Notes under the pieces: model-generated
Told to the model about the DNA's origin: nothing
Databases searched by the model: none
Seen by the model: the letters and a program-made list of their open reading frames with translations, nothing else
Position numbers and translations under genes: made by a program
Shown: positions 7,028 through 17,970 of the stretch, piece by piece
Position numbering within the stretch: position 1 is the first letter of the stretch
How the letters are laid out: each line of letters starts with the position of its first letter
Assembly (NCBI GenBank): GCA_018241725.1
Contig: JAFEDI010000138.1
Span: 1-64,000, forward strand
From: Pseudomonadota bacterium
GTDB lineage: Bacteria > Pseudomonadota > Gammaproteobacteria > Burkholderiales > Rhodocyclaceae
DNA: 64,000 nucleotides
Direction: 5' to 3'

Positions 7028-8212
7028 CTAAGCCCGATCATCGGACACCGGCTTGACCACGTCGCCGACGTGGAGCTCACTTTGGGGTTTGATCACGACG
7101 CGGCTGTGTTCATCGACCCCAGAGGTGATTTCAACCCAGTCGTCCCTGGTCCGACCGAGGCCGACTTCGACCGCCTGGATTCTGTTGTCCGCATCGACGA
7201 CCAGCACCCGCGCGCTACCTTTCTGGCGCAGCACCGCGGCAACCGGCACGGCGAGCACCTTGTGGCGGCCGAGCAGGATGCTGCCGGAGACGTTCAAACC
7301 GGCTTTGAGATCGGTATCCGCCGGCAGATCCACATAGACCAGGCCGTTGCGGCTCGTCAGATCAATGGTTGGAGACACCAGGCGGATGCGCCCCTTCACG
7401 TCGGGCCCGAGGGGGCTGTCGACGGTCACATCCTGCCCGCGCGCCAGCTTGCCGAGCAGTTCGCCCTTCACTTCGGCACGCCACTCCAGGCGCCCCTGGC
7501 GGATCATGCGGAACAGCTCACTACCGGCCTGCACGATGGTGCCTTCGGCGGCAAAGCTGGCCGAGATCAGGCCATCGTCAGGCGCCACCAGCGTCGCGTA
7601 CTGCATGCGCAGCTGCTGGCGCCGCTCCTGAGCCCGTGCAGCGTTCACGCGGGCCTCGGCGGTGTGCTTCTGGGTTTCGTAGAGCGTCAGCTCCTGCTGG
7701 CTGACGCCTCCCGACGGCGCCAGACGCTTGCCGCGCTCCAGCGTCGCCACAGCCTGGGCCAGCGTCGCCTCGGCCTCGGCCACCTGGGCCTTGGCCGCAT
7801 CGATGTCGGTTTCCACCGTGGCCGTATCCAGGCGCGCCAGCACCTGCCCCTTCTTGACCTGGTCCCCGACATTGACCTGCACGCTGGACAGGCGCAGCCC
7901 GCCCACTTCGGCGCCGATGCGCGTCTCCTGCCACGGCATCACGTTGCCGTTGGCGTGGATCAGGTCGGGCCACACGGCGGACTTGGGATGCAGCCAGGAC
8001 ACCGCACGCGGCGGCGGAGGTGGGGGTGGCGTCTGGACCACCGGCGGCGCTGCAGGCGCTTTAACCGGCGGAGCAGGACTCGCGGGCTGAGGTGTGGCTA
8101 CCGGTTCCGCACTCGAGAATGACGCGGAACCGAGCAGCAAGGCCAGCGGCATGGCCAGAGCCAGCGCAGAGACCGTGCATTTCTTCAGGAAAGATTGATT
8201 CGTGAAAGACAA
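7028..8212 (-). CDS. Efflux RND periplasmic adaptor (membrane-fusion protein)
   Basis: About 394 residues. Signal or anchor segment (VSALALAMPLALLLG), Pro-rich linker, then the lipoyl/barrel-sandwich half GLRLSSVQVNVGDQVKKGQ and VLARLDTATVE, an alpha-hairpin (about 135-200), the second half motif YATLVAPDDGLIS, then beta-barrel and membrane-proximal domains. Such proteins link an inner-membrane pump to a TolC-like channel. I choose TTG 8212: the upstream gene's TGA supplies the Shine-Dalgarno (GAGG) eight bases before it, with a 10-base gap. It forms an operon with the outer-membrane factor. No pump gene lies alongside, so the partner must be elsewhere. Confidence 0.88.
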   Translation of the reverse strand: MSFTNQSFLKKCTVSALALAMPLALLLGSASFSSAEPVATPQPASPAPPVKAPAAPPVVQTPPPPPPPRAVSWLHPKSAVWPDLIHANGNVMPWQETRIGAEVGGLRLSSVQVNVGDQVKKGQVLARLDTATVETDIDAAKAQVAEAEATLAQAVATLERGKRLAPSGGVSQQELTLYETQKHTAEARVNAARAQERRQQLRMQYATLVAPDDGLISASFAAEGTIVQAGSELFRMIRQGRLEWRAEVKGELLGKLARGQDVTVDSPLGPDVKGRIRLVSPTIDLTSRNGLVYVDLPADTDLKAGLNVSGSILLGRHKVLAVPVAAVLRQKGSARVLVVDADNRIQAVEVGLGRTRDDWVEITSGVDEHSRVVIKPQSELHVGDVVKPVSDDRA

Positions 8213-8222
8213 GATTGGAACC

Positions 8223-9713
8223 TCAATTCGGAGCCGGCGCGTCAGCCGCCACGGTGCGGTGGGTGGGGTCGGCCGCGGACGCATAGTGCGCCCCGCCCCC
8301 GGTCGCCCGGTTCAGCGCGATCCACGCTTGCAGGCGTTCCTGCTGGACGCTCAGATAGGTTTGCTGGGCATTGAGCATGGAGCGCCGGGCATCCTCCAGC
8401 TCGAGCAGATTACTGGCCCCCTCGCGGAAGCGGACTTCGACGGATTCGAAGAAGCGCTGGTACTCGCTGCCGGATATGCGTGCATTTTCTGCCCTTTCAT
8501 GGGCCGCCGCATACCGGGTAAGGCCATCTTCCATCTCCTGGATGGCCAGGCGGATCCGCGCCTTGTAGTCGGCCAGCGCCTCGTCGTAGCGGGACTTGGC
8601 CAGCTCCACCGCCGCCTTGCGCCGCCCGCCGTCGAAGATCGGCAAGCTAACCGAGGGCCCGAAGGACCAGGACCCGAAGGACACGCTGCCGGAGCCGCCG
8701 CCCTTGTTCGTGGTGAAGCCAAAGTCCCCGTTGAGGGTAAGGCGCGGATAACGATCCGCCTCGGCCAGGCCGATGTCCGCCGAAGCTGCCGCCAGGCTGC
8801 GCTCGGCGGAACGGACGTCCGGCCGCTGCATCAACGCATCGCGGGGAATCGAAATATCGAAATGCTTGGGCACTGGCAGGCGCTCCAGCCCGGTCGGCTT
8901 GTCGGCCATCGCCAGCATCAGCTCCGGCCGCGGAATGCCGGTCAGGCGCGTCAGCTGGTTTTCCAGGCGCTCGCACTGGGCCCGCGTCGCCGCCAGCTGG
9001 GTGCGTGCCTCGGCCACCGACGCAGTGCTGCGGATTGCCTGGTAGGGCGCTGTGAAGCCTTCCTTCACGCTGGCCTCGGTCAGCCGTGCAGTGGCCTCCC
9101 GCGAGGCCACGTCCTGCTCGCTGAGCGCCGCGTAGGACTGGCAGGCCCGGTAGCTCAGGTAAGCGTCCGCCACATCCGCGGCGAGGCTGACCCGCGCATC
9201 GGCCAGCGTCGCCGCCTGGGCTGCCTCCCGCGCCAGCGCCCCTTCCCGGCCGCGGCGCACGGCGCCGAACAGGTCGATCTCCCAAGAGGAATTCATCGAC
9301 AGCCAGGACTGAGTGAAGCTCCTGCTGTTCGACGCGCCGGAGGCCTGCACGCCGCCGGAGCCATCTACTGTCGGCCCCGCCGCCGCATTGGCCTGCCCGG
9401 TCAGCGAGCGGGACTGGTTGAGCTTGGCCATCGCCGCCTCCAGTGTCGGGCTGCTCGCAAAGGCCCGGTCGACCATGTGGTCGAGCACCGGGTCGGACAA
9501 CTCCGCCCACCAGTTGGCGGGCATGTCCTTCACCCCGATGCCCTTCACGGACGCAGGCGCCGGCACATCGGAACGGGACGTCCATTTGTTAGGCACATCC
9601 GCCGACGACAGCTCAGGAGACTTGTAATTGGGCCCCACCGCTGTACATCCACCAAGCAGGCACAGGCAGGCCAGCGACGTCCAGCGGATATCCTTCAGGG
9701 CTTGAAACAGCAT
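8223..9713 (-). CDS. TolC-like outer-membrane efflux lipoprotein (NodT family)
   Basis: 496-residue outer-membrane factor. A lipobox (LCLLGGC) precedes TAVGPNYKSPELSS, the standard NodT/OprM-type start, and NWWAELSDPVLDHMVDRA matches the family's WW/WWxxF..LD motif. Two OEP repeats follow, with LPIFDGGRRKAAVELAKSRYD in the second. Forms the trimeric outer-membrane channel and periplasmic tunnel. First gene of the two-gene operon with the adaptor. The first 14 bases around its start codon are repeated upstream at 9837-9850. Confidence 0.92.
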   Translation of the reverse strand: MLFQALKDIRWTSLACLCLLGGCTAVGPNYKSPELSSADVPNKWTSRSDVPAPASVKGIGVKDMPANWWAELSDPVLDHMVDRAFASSPTLEAAMAKLNQSRSLTGQANAAAGPTVDGSGGVQASGASNSRSFTQSWLSMNSSWEIDLFGAVRRGREGALAREAAQAATLADARVSLAADVADAYLSYRACQSYAALSEQDVASREATARLTEASVKEGFTAPYQAIRSTASVAEARTQLAATRAQCERLENQLTRLTGIPRPELMLAMADKPTGLERLPVPKHFDISIPRDALMQRPDVRSAERSLAAASADIGLAEADRYPRLTLNGDFGFTTNKGGGSGSVSFGSWSFGPSVSLPIFDGGRRKAAVELAKSRYDEALADYKARIRLAIQEMEDGLTRYAAAHERAENARISGSEYQRFFESVEVRFREGASNLLELEDARRSMLNAQQTYLSVQQERLQAWIALNRATGGGAHYASAADPTHRTVAADAPAPN

Positions 9714-9876
9714 GTTCTTGAACTTCTTACCTTCGACTGCGCCGGGGTCAGGGCCCGCTCGCCAATGCGCGGGAAAACTACCCCGCGCCAGACCGGCGAG
9801 AGTGCTAGCCCCCCCCTCCCTGCTTCAAGTGAACTTTTGAAACAGCATGTGTCGGACTGGCGGGAGGGGAATGGGT

Positions 9877-10545
9877 TCAAAACGGCACCACGCTCTCGAA
9901 GCCCAGCGGCACGCGCCGCTGCGGGTGGATCAACGTAATGGCGGCGGCGTGCAGATGCAGGCGGCGGTGGCGCTCGGCGCTGTCCGGCGGCGCATAGAGG
10001 GGATCGCCGAGGATGGGATGGCCGAGGGACTGGAGATGCACGCGCAGCTGGTGGGTGCGCCCGGTGACCGGTTTCAGCTCGACTCGGGTGACGGCGTCCG
10101 GCCCGGCGCCACCGCGTTCGACGACCCGGTAGCGGGTCAGCGCGCGGCGGCCATGCTGCCGGTCGACGATCTGGTGCGGATTGCGCTGCGGGTCAGCGGC
10201 CAGCGGCAGGTCGATTTCGCCGGCGTCCGGCCCTATATGTCCATGCACCAGCGCTTCATAGCGCTTGCCGACGATGCGCTGCTCGAAGGCGAGGTTCATG
10301 CGGCGCTGCATCTCGGCACCGCGGGCCAGCAGGATCAGGCCTGAGGTGGCCATGTCGAGGCGGTGCACCGGCAACGCATCGGCGAACTGCGCCTGCACAC
10401 GGGCCACCAGGCAGTCCTGCCGGTCCTCGCCGCGGGCCGGCATGGACAGCAGGCCGGGCGGCTTGTCGGCAACGATCAGCGCATCGTCGGCATGCAGGAT
10501 GACGACGCCGAGCGGCACCGCCGGGGCCGCGTCCTTCAGCTCCAT
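9877..10545 (-). CDS. rluA: RluA-family pseudouridine synthase
   Basis: 222 residues. Converts uridine to pseudouridine in 23S rRNA and/or tRNA; E. coli RluA acts on 23S U746 and tRNA U32. The catalytic motif HRLDMATSGLILLARG is present with D64 as nucleophile, and GRTHQLRVHLQSLGHPILGD is the second conserved block. There is no S4 domain, and the length matches RluA rather than RluC/RluD. The start overlaps the end of the helicase gene by 10 bases, indicating an operon. Specificity between RluA and other short members cannot be settled without comparison. Confidence 0.85.
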   Translation of the reverse strand: MELKDAAPAVPLGVVILHADDALIVADKPPGLLSMPARGEDRQDCLVARVQAQFADALPVHRLDMATSGLILLARGAEMQRRMNLAFEQRIVGKRYEALVHGHIGPDAGEIDLPLAADPQRNPHQIVDRQHGRRALTRYRVVERGGAGPDAVTRVELKPVTGRTHQLRVHLQSLGHPILGDPLYAPPDSAERHRRLHLHAAAITLIHPQRRVPLGFESVVPF

Positions 10546-12719
10546 TGGCCGCTAGCCAACTGGTGGCGGCCGCGCAACACGGCCTTGTCGATGCGCATCG
10601 CCTTCACGTAACGGCTGACGCGCTCGGCCGCCTCCGGCACATAGAGGTGCAGCTCGTCGCGGGCGCGGGTGACCGCCACGTAGAAGCGGTTGCCCTCCTC
10701 CTGGGCATCGCTGCCGGCCAGCGGAAAGGCGCCTTCCTCCAGGAAGGGCAGCAGCACAGCCTCGAATTCCTGGCCCTTGGCCGCCTCGACGGAGCACAGC
10801 AGCACGGTGTCGGACTTGCGCAGGCGCTCCGCCTTGGTCTCCGCCTTGTGCAGCCAGCGGGCGAAATCGCGTAGCGGCAGGTTCTGGCGACGGGCCACGT
10901 CGATGAAGCCGTCGATGGAGCGGGCCACCAGCGCCGCCGTGGCCGGCGCCAGGAAAAGGCGGCGGGCCACGCCCTTCAGGTCGAGCATTGCCACCGCCTG
11001 TTCGAGCAGCATCGCGGCCGACGCATCCGGTGGCGCGGCGCGCAGTGTGGCGAGGGTATGGCCAAGGCGCTCGCGGGCACTGCGTTGGGCCGGGCTTTCA
11101 TCGACGGTCCTCGCCTCCGCCTCGCGCAACTGCTGCAGCGCATTGGCCTCGTGGTGCTGGCCGCTGTCGCGCAAGGCCTTGAGCTTGTCGAGGAAGCGGA
11201 ACTCTTCCTGCAGCTGCGCCTCGCTGGACTGGCCGGCGGCGCGCTTGTCGGCGCGGGTCTGGGGCTTCAGCAAGGTGCCGTCGAGGAAGGCCTCGAACAG
11301 CGAAGGCTGGGCTGCCGCGGTCTTCAGCGCCTCGTCGTCGCGGCGTTCGGCGCCCCATTCGAACTGCTGCCATTGCAGTAAGGCCTGCAGCACCTGCAGG
11401 CGCTTGTCGACGCCGGGGATGGACTCGTAGTCCCGCAGCGCGAAGGCGATGACACCGCGCAGCATCAGCACCTCGGAGCGCAGCAGGTAGCTCGTCAGAC
11501 CTTCCATGCGCCAGCCGATGCCGGCCTCCAGCAGCGCGTTCTCGATCGGGATCGACTGGTAAGGCGCGCGCAGGATCACCGCGCAGGCGGCCGGACGGCC
11601 GCCATTCTTCTTCCACGCGGCCAGGTCGGCCGCCACCTGCGCGGCGACGGCCCGGCGGTCGACGCAGGGCTGCACGCGCAGCACCGTCTCGTGTCCCCGC
11701 CCGGAATCCACTACCTTGTCCTTCAGCGCCGCAGTGGCCGCCGCCAGCGGCGGGCCGTAGCGGTAGCTGCGGGTCAGCGGCAGGCGTACGACGCCTGGCC
11801 AGCCCTGGCCGAAACGGGTGTGCAGGAAATCAGTGCCGGCGCCGGCCCAGCGGTGGATCACCTGGTCGAAGTCGCCGGCGCCGGTGAAGAAGGCCTTGCC
11901 GCGCATCAGCAGGGCTTCCAGCACCGCGTAGCTGGCCGGGTTCATGTCCTGCAGCTCGTCCACCACGACGATGCGGTAAGCAGGAAGATCAATCGGGCGA
12001 TCGGTATCGCTCAGGCGGCGGGCCAGATCATAGATCGCGTCAAACCCGGCGCGCCAGCGCGGCACATCCTCAAGGCCCGAGCGCAGCGCCTCCAGCGCAC
12101 CGTGCAGCAGAAAGGCGGCCAGCGGTACACCGAAGCGTTCGGCGCACTCCTCGACGCTTTCCTCCTCTTCTTCGTCGCCGCCTGGCGGCACCAGGCGCGC
12201 CTTGAGGCGGCGCGACAGCTCGAGGAATTCGAAGATCGGTTCGTTGTGCTCAGGCAGCCACAGCTCCCGCGGATGGCGCCGCGCCGCATTGTCGGCCTGC
12301 AGCCTTGCCGCCGCAATGCGCACCTGGGGCGCCAGGGCTTCCGGCGTATCGAGCCGCGGCGCCTCCGCCCCTTCGGCCTGCAACAGCACCTGGCGGGCAA
12401 ATGCATCGAAGCTCAGGCATTTGACGCGCCGCGCCGTGCGCTCGTCCACGCCGATGTCCACCAGGCGGGCCTGCAGCACCCGCGCCGCCTCTTCGGAAAA
12501 GGTGAGGGCCAGAATGCTCTCCGGCCACACCCCGCGGGTGATCGACTCGGCGATGCGCAGCGCCAGCGTGGTGGTCTTGGCCGCCCCGGCATTGGCCATG
12601 GCGATCACGTAGCGCGCGCGGCAGGTCTGGATCTCGCGCTGCTCAGCGGTGGGAACGATGCCGACGGGCACGAACTGGGGCGCGGAAGGCGGGCTCGGCG
12701 AAGTCGAAGTACGGGTCAT
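10536..12719 (-). CDS. UvrD/Rep-like superfamily 1 helicase with atypical Walker A
   Basis: 727 residues. Start ATG 12719 (MTRTSTSPSP); the open frame further upstream runs into the tRNA and is excluded. Motif I is MANAGAAKTTT: K48 and T49 are kept but the Gly before Lys is Ala. Motif Ia follows (ALTFSEEAA), motif II VVDELQDMNP has the DExQ box, motif III/IV appear as GDFDQVIHRWAGA and RSYRY, and the C-terminal motif VI is YVAVTRARDELHLY. Predicted 3'-5' ssDNA translocase in repair or recombination. Overlaps rluA by 10 bases. It is distinct from UvrD, Rep and PcrA in its N-terminal insertions. Confidence 0.8.
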   Translation of the reverse strand: MTRTSTSPSPPSAPQFVPVGIVPTAEQREIQTCRARYVIAMANAGAAKTTTLALRIAESITRGVWPESILALTFSEEAARVLQARLVDIGVDERTARRVKCLSFDAFARQVLLQAEGAEAPRLDTPEALAPQVRIAAARLQADNAARRHPRELWLPEHNEPIFEFLELSRRLKARLVPPGGDEEEEESVEECAERFGVPLAAFLLHGALEALRSGLEDVPRWRAGFDAIYDLARRLSDTDRPIDLPAYRIVVVDELQDMNPASYAVLEALLMRGKAFFTGAGDFDQVIHRWAGAGTDFLHTRFGQGWPGVVRLPLTRSYRYGPPLAAATAALKDKVVDSGRGHETVLRVQPCVDRRAVAAQVAADLAAWKKNGGRPAACAVILRAPYQSIPIENALLEAGIGWRMEGLTSYLLRSEVLMLRGVIAFALRDYESIPGVDKRLQVLQALLQWQQFEWGAERRDDEALKTAAAQPSLFEAFLDGTLLKPQTRADKRAAGQSSEAQLQEEFRFLDKLKALRDSGQHHEANALQQLREAEARTVDESPAQRSARERLGHTLATLRAAPPDASAAMLLEQAVAMLDLKGVARRLFLAPATAALVARSIDGFIDVARRQNLPLRDFARWLHKAETKAERLRKSDTVLLCSVEAAKGQEFEAVLLPFLEEGAFPLAGSDAQEEGNRFYVAVTRARDELHLYVPEAAERVSRYVKAMRIDKAVLRGRHQLASGQWS

Positions 12720-12803
12720 GGCGGATCGTCGGCAGGGCCGTGGCGGAGACGGAACCGGACTGTAGCGGGACGCGTGTTCGGGGGAAAGCGGGACAGAAGA
12801 GAA

Positions 12804-12880
12804 TGGTGCGTCCTGACGGAGTCGAACCGCCGACCTCCACGATGTCAACGTGGCGCTCTAACCAACTGAGCTAAGGACGC
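12804..12880 (-). tRNA. tRNA-Val (GAC)
   Basis: Complete cloverleaf on the minus strand. Acceptor GCGTCCT pairs with AGGACGC; D arm GCTC...GAGC; anticodon stem CCACG/CGTGG with loop TTGACAT, giving anticodon GAC (reads GUC, valine); T arm GGCGG-TTCGACT-CCGTC. Discriminator A and a genome-encoded CCA (12804-12806) complete 77 bases. It sits between the HD-GYP regulator and the helicase; no integrase is nearby. Confidence 0.95.
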
Positions 12881-12941
12881 ATACCCTGGCAGTGACTGCC
12901 TGTGCTTGGCGCTGATGGCTTTGCACTGGGGAAGGGCGCGC

Positions 12942-12969
12942 ATTATAGCCGCTAAATGCTGCTTTGCAA
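12942..12969 (-). promoter_or_regulatory. Sigma-70 promoter for tRNA-Val
   Basis: On the minus strand, -35 TTGCAA (12964-12969), a 16-base spacer and a perfect -10 TATAAT (12942-12947), about 60 bases upstream of the tRNA 5' end. The start-to-tRNA distance leaves a short processed leader. Confidence 0.7.
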
Positions 12970-12987
12970 GCATTCTGCCGAAAATTT

Positions 12988-14112
12988 TCAGCGACTGAAC
13001 CCCGCATCCTTGTGACTCAAGGCAATCTGCTCGAACTGATCGGCGACCCGCAGGAAGGCGTCCACCATGTCCGGATCGAACTGCCTGCCGCGCTCCCCGG
13101 CTATGATCGCGACAACCTTGGGATGCGGGAAGGCCGGCTTGTAGACCCGTCGCGAGATCAGTGCGTCATACACGTCGGCCACTGCCATCAGGCGTGCCGA
13201 TAGCGGAATCTCCGCACCTTTGAGGCCCTGCGGATAGCCCTCGCCATCCCAACGCTCGTGGTGGCTGTAGGCGATCTCCAGCGCATAGTCGAGGTAGGAA
13301 CGGTTGTCGGCGGTAGCACCGGTAATCGCCTTGGCAATGGCGTCACGTCCGTAGGCGCAGTGACTCTGCATGATCAGCCGCTCCTCGGCATCCAGGCGCG
13401 CGGGCTTGAGCAGCACCGCGTCGGGAATCGCCACTTTGCCCACATCATGCAGCGCAGCCGATTTGGTGATCAACGCAATCGCCTCGTCGTCGAGGAGGGG
13501 CGCAAAGTCTGGATGGCCCTGCAGCGCCCGCGCCAGCACACCGACGTAGGCCTGGGTACGCAGGATGTGGTTGCCGGTTTCGTTGTCGCGCACCTCGGCC
13601 AGCGTGCACAGCGCGGTGATGATCGCGTCCTGGGCGTCGATCAATTGCTGACCGCGGCGTACCACCTCTCGGGTGCGTTCAGCGACCAGTTCCTCCAGTT
13701 CCTCGTTGCGCCGCAGTAGCTGCCGGCTGGCATCCGCGAGAGCCAGATGATTGCGCACCCGCGCCAGCACCACTGGCGGCGAGAAGGGCTTGTGGATGAA
13801 GTCCTCGGCGCCGAGGGACAGGCCGTAAGCCTCGTCGGTATCGCTTTCGAGACTGGACAGGAACAGGATTGGTATATCGCGGGTCGCCGCGTCGGCCTTC
13901 AACTGGCGACACACCTCGAAGCCATCCACCTCCGGCATCATCACGTCGGTCAGCACCAGGTCGGCGCGGCCTCCGTCCTTGACGTAGTCGAGCAGGCCAC
14001 GGCCGTCGGCAAAGGCATGCACCTCGAAACGTTCCTCGAGCATTTCTTCGAGCACCAGCAGGATGGCGGGCTGGTCATCGGCGATCAGGATGTGGCGCTT
14101 GTAGGGCATCAC
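12988..14112 (-). CDS. HD-GYP response regulator (c-di-GMP phosphodiesterase)
   Basis: 374 residues. N-terminal receiver domain (HILIADDQPA; phosphoacceptor D56 in LTDVMMP; K in HKPFSPP), a coiled linker (about 125-160), then an HD-GYP domain with HDVGKVAIPDAVLLKP and HHERWDGEGYP. HD-GYP domains hydrolyse c-di-GMP via pGpG to GMP, and the key HD and GYP residues are intact. Immediately downstream (63-base gap) of a hybrid kinase on the same strand, which is its likely partner. Output would lower c-di-GMP in response to the sensed signal. Confidence 0.93.
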   Translation of the reverse strand: MMPYKRHILIADDQPAILLVLEEMLEERFEVHAFADGRGLLDYVKDGGRADLVLTDVMMPEVDGFEVCRQLKADAATRDIPILFLSSLESDTDEAYGLSLGAEDFIHKPFSPPVVLARVRNHLALADASRQLLRRNEELEELVAERTREVVRRGQQLIDAQDAIITALCTLAEVRDNETGNHILRTQAYVGVLARALQGHPDFAPLLDDEAIALITKSAALHDVGKVAIPDAVLLKPARLDAEERLIMQSHCAYGRDAIAKAITGATADNRSYLDYALEIAYSHHERWDGEGYPQGLKGAEIPLSARLMAVADVYDALISRRVYKPAFPHPKVVAIIAGERGRQFDPDMVDAFLRVADQFEQIALSHKDAGFSR

Positions 14113-14175
14113 CGATTCTCACGAGGCACGGACACAATCAGCTTTTTTGCCAGTATACGCCCGACCCAGGCCCCA

Positions 14176-16920
<2,745 letters not shown>

Positions 16921-16929
16921 GGCGGCGAC

Positions 16930-17799
16930 CTATTTGCGATCGGTGATCCAGTATTTTTCCAACCCCCATTGGCGCATCGGCAGATAGTCGTCGAGGGAGG
17001 TCGTCACCGGTCGCGGCATTGGAATGTCATCGAGCAGCGCCTTGCCGGTCGGGCTGGCGCCGATGGCCAGCAGGGCCTGGCGCACGGCATCCCGCACCGT
17101 GGGTGGCACACGCGGATGGGCGGCAACCGGATGGGACGGCATGTCGCGGGTCGTGTACAGCACCCGCAGCTGGGACTGGATCGCCGGCGCCTGCTCGGCG
17201 AGGGTCTTCTGCACACCGCCGCCGGCTTCGGTGAGGCCATTGAGTACGTGCAGATAGACGGAACTGTGGGTCTTCACGTTGAGCATCTGCACGCGCACCC
17301 CATGCAGGCGTTCCAGCTCGGCGCGCACCAACAGGCTGGCCCCCACCGCATTCGGCGACGGCACCGCGAGGATCTTGCCGTCCAGTTCCCTCACGCTCTT
17401 CAACGGACTGTCCTGGCGCACCACGATGATGCCGCGCAGAGCCTCCTCGTCCCGGACCAGCGGGATATAGCCCTGGGAATCCCGCACCTTCAGAATGTGA
17501 TAGGGGTTGGCATACACGAAGTCGAAACTGCCCGCCTCCACGGCGGCCTCGAACTCCGGCACCGACAGGGTCACCACGAGCTTGAGATCGAGCCCGGTAC
17601 GGCGGGCCAACTCATCAATGAGCGGTTTCCAGATCGCGAACAGCTTGCGCTGCTCGAACTGCGGCACGACGCCAAACGTGTAGGTGGTGCCCGCAACGGC
17701 CAGCTGCGGCACTGCCAGGCCGGTGGCGGCCAGCGCCGCCAGCACGTGCAGGCAGCGGCGTCGGCCGGGCCGATGACTATGGTCATGCAACGGACTCAT
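16930..17799 (-). CDS. PhnD-like periplasmic substrate-binding protein (sensory)
   Basis: 289 residues. ATG 17799 chosen for its GGGAG ribosome binding site and because it places a signal peptide (RRRCLHVLAALAATGLAVP) at the N terminus. The mature protein starts TYTFGVVPQFEQRKLFAIW and contains FVYANPYHILKVRDSQGY and AVPSPNAVGASLLVRAELER, matching the phosphate/phosphite/phosphonate-binding PhnD/PtxB family. No ABC permease or ATPase is adjacent. Instead it leads an operon with a hybrid kinase and an HD-GYP regulator, so it more likely presents a ligand to the kinase than imports one (inference). Confidence 0.85.
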   Translation of the reverse strand: MSPLHDHSHRPGRRRCLHVLAALAATGLAVPQLAVAGTTYTFGVVPQFEQRKLFAIWKPLIDELARRTGLDLKLVVTLSVPEFEAAVEAGSFDFVYANPYHILKVRDSQGYIPLVRDEEALRGIIVVRQDSPLKSVRELDGKILAVPSPNAVGASLLVRAELERLHGVRVQMLNVKTHSSVYLHVLNGLTEAGGGVQKTLAEQAPAIQSQLRVLYTTRDMPSHPVAAHPRVPPTVRDAVRQALLAIGASPTGKALLDDIPMPRPVTTSLDDYLPMRQWGLEKYWITDRK

Positions 17800-17909
17800 G
17801 CCGAACTCCCTGGATCCAGCCATGGCGTCGGACAATGCACAATCTGTCGGGCTGGGCGCCATGGCCCACGTGTTTTTTTCTCGTGTGCCTGGGCCGCATG
17901 ATGGCACTT

Positions 17910-17945
17910 TGCCCCGTCCGCGTACACGAATGCGCGGACGGGGCA
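17910..17945 (-). terminator. Long GC-rich hairpin after GGDEF-EAL gene
   Basis: Perfect 13-base arms (17910-17922, TGCCCCGTCCGCG; 17933-17945) with a 10-base loop, 26 bases past the stop codon at 17971 and upstream of the PhnD-like gene. No T run follows on either strand, so it would need Rho or act as a pause or mRNA-stabilising structure. Confidence 0.4.
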
Positions 17946-17970
17946 GCACACCGCAGCGTGCGGCGGGATT

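Noticed and set aside
8202..9938. Long plus-strand open frame antisense to the outer-membrane factor
   Set aside because: It mirrors a gene with full family motifs; its product is Arg/His/Gly-rich with no domain. Antisense frames stay open in GC-rich DNA.
12804..12880. tRNA as a genomic island attachment site
   Set aside because: No integrase, no repeated tRNA 3' end and no change in gene content on either side.
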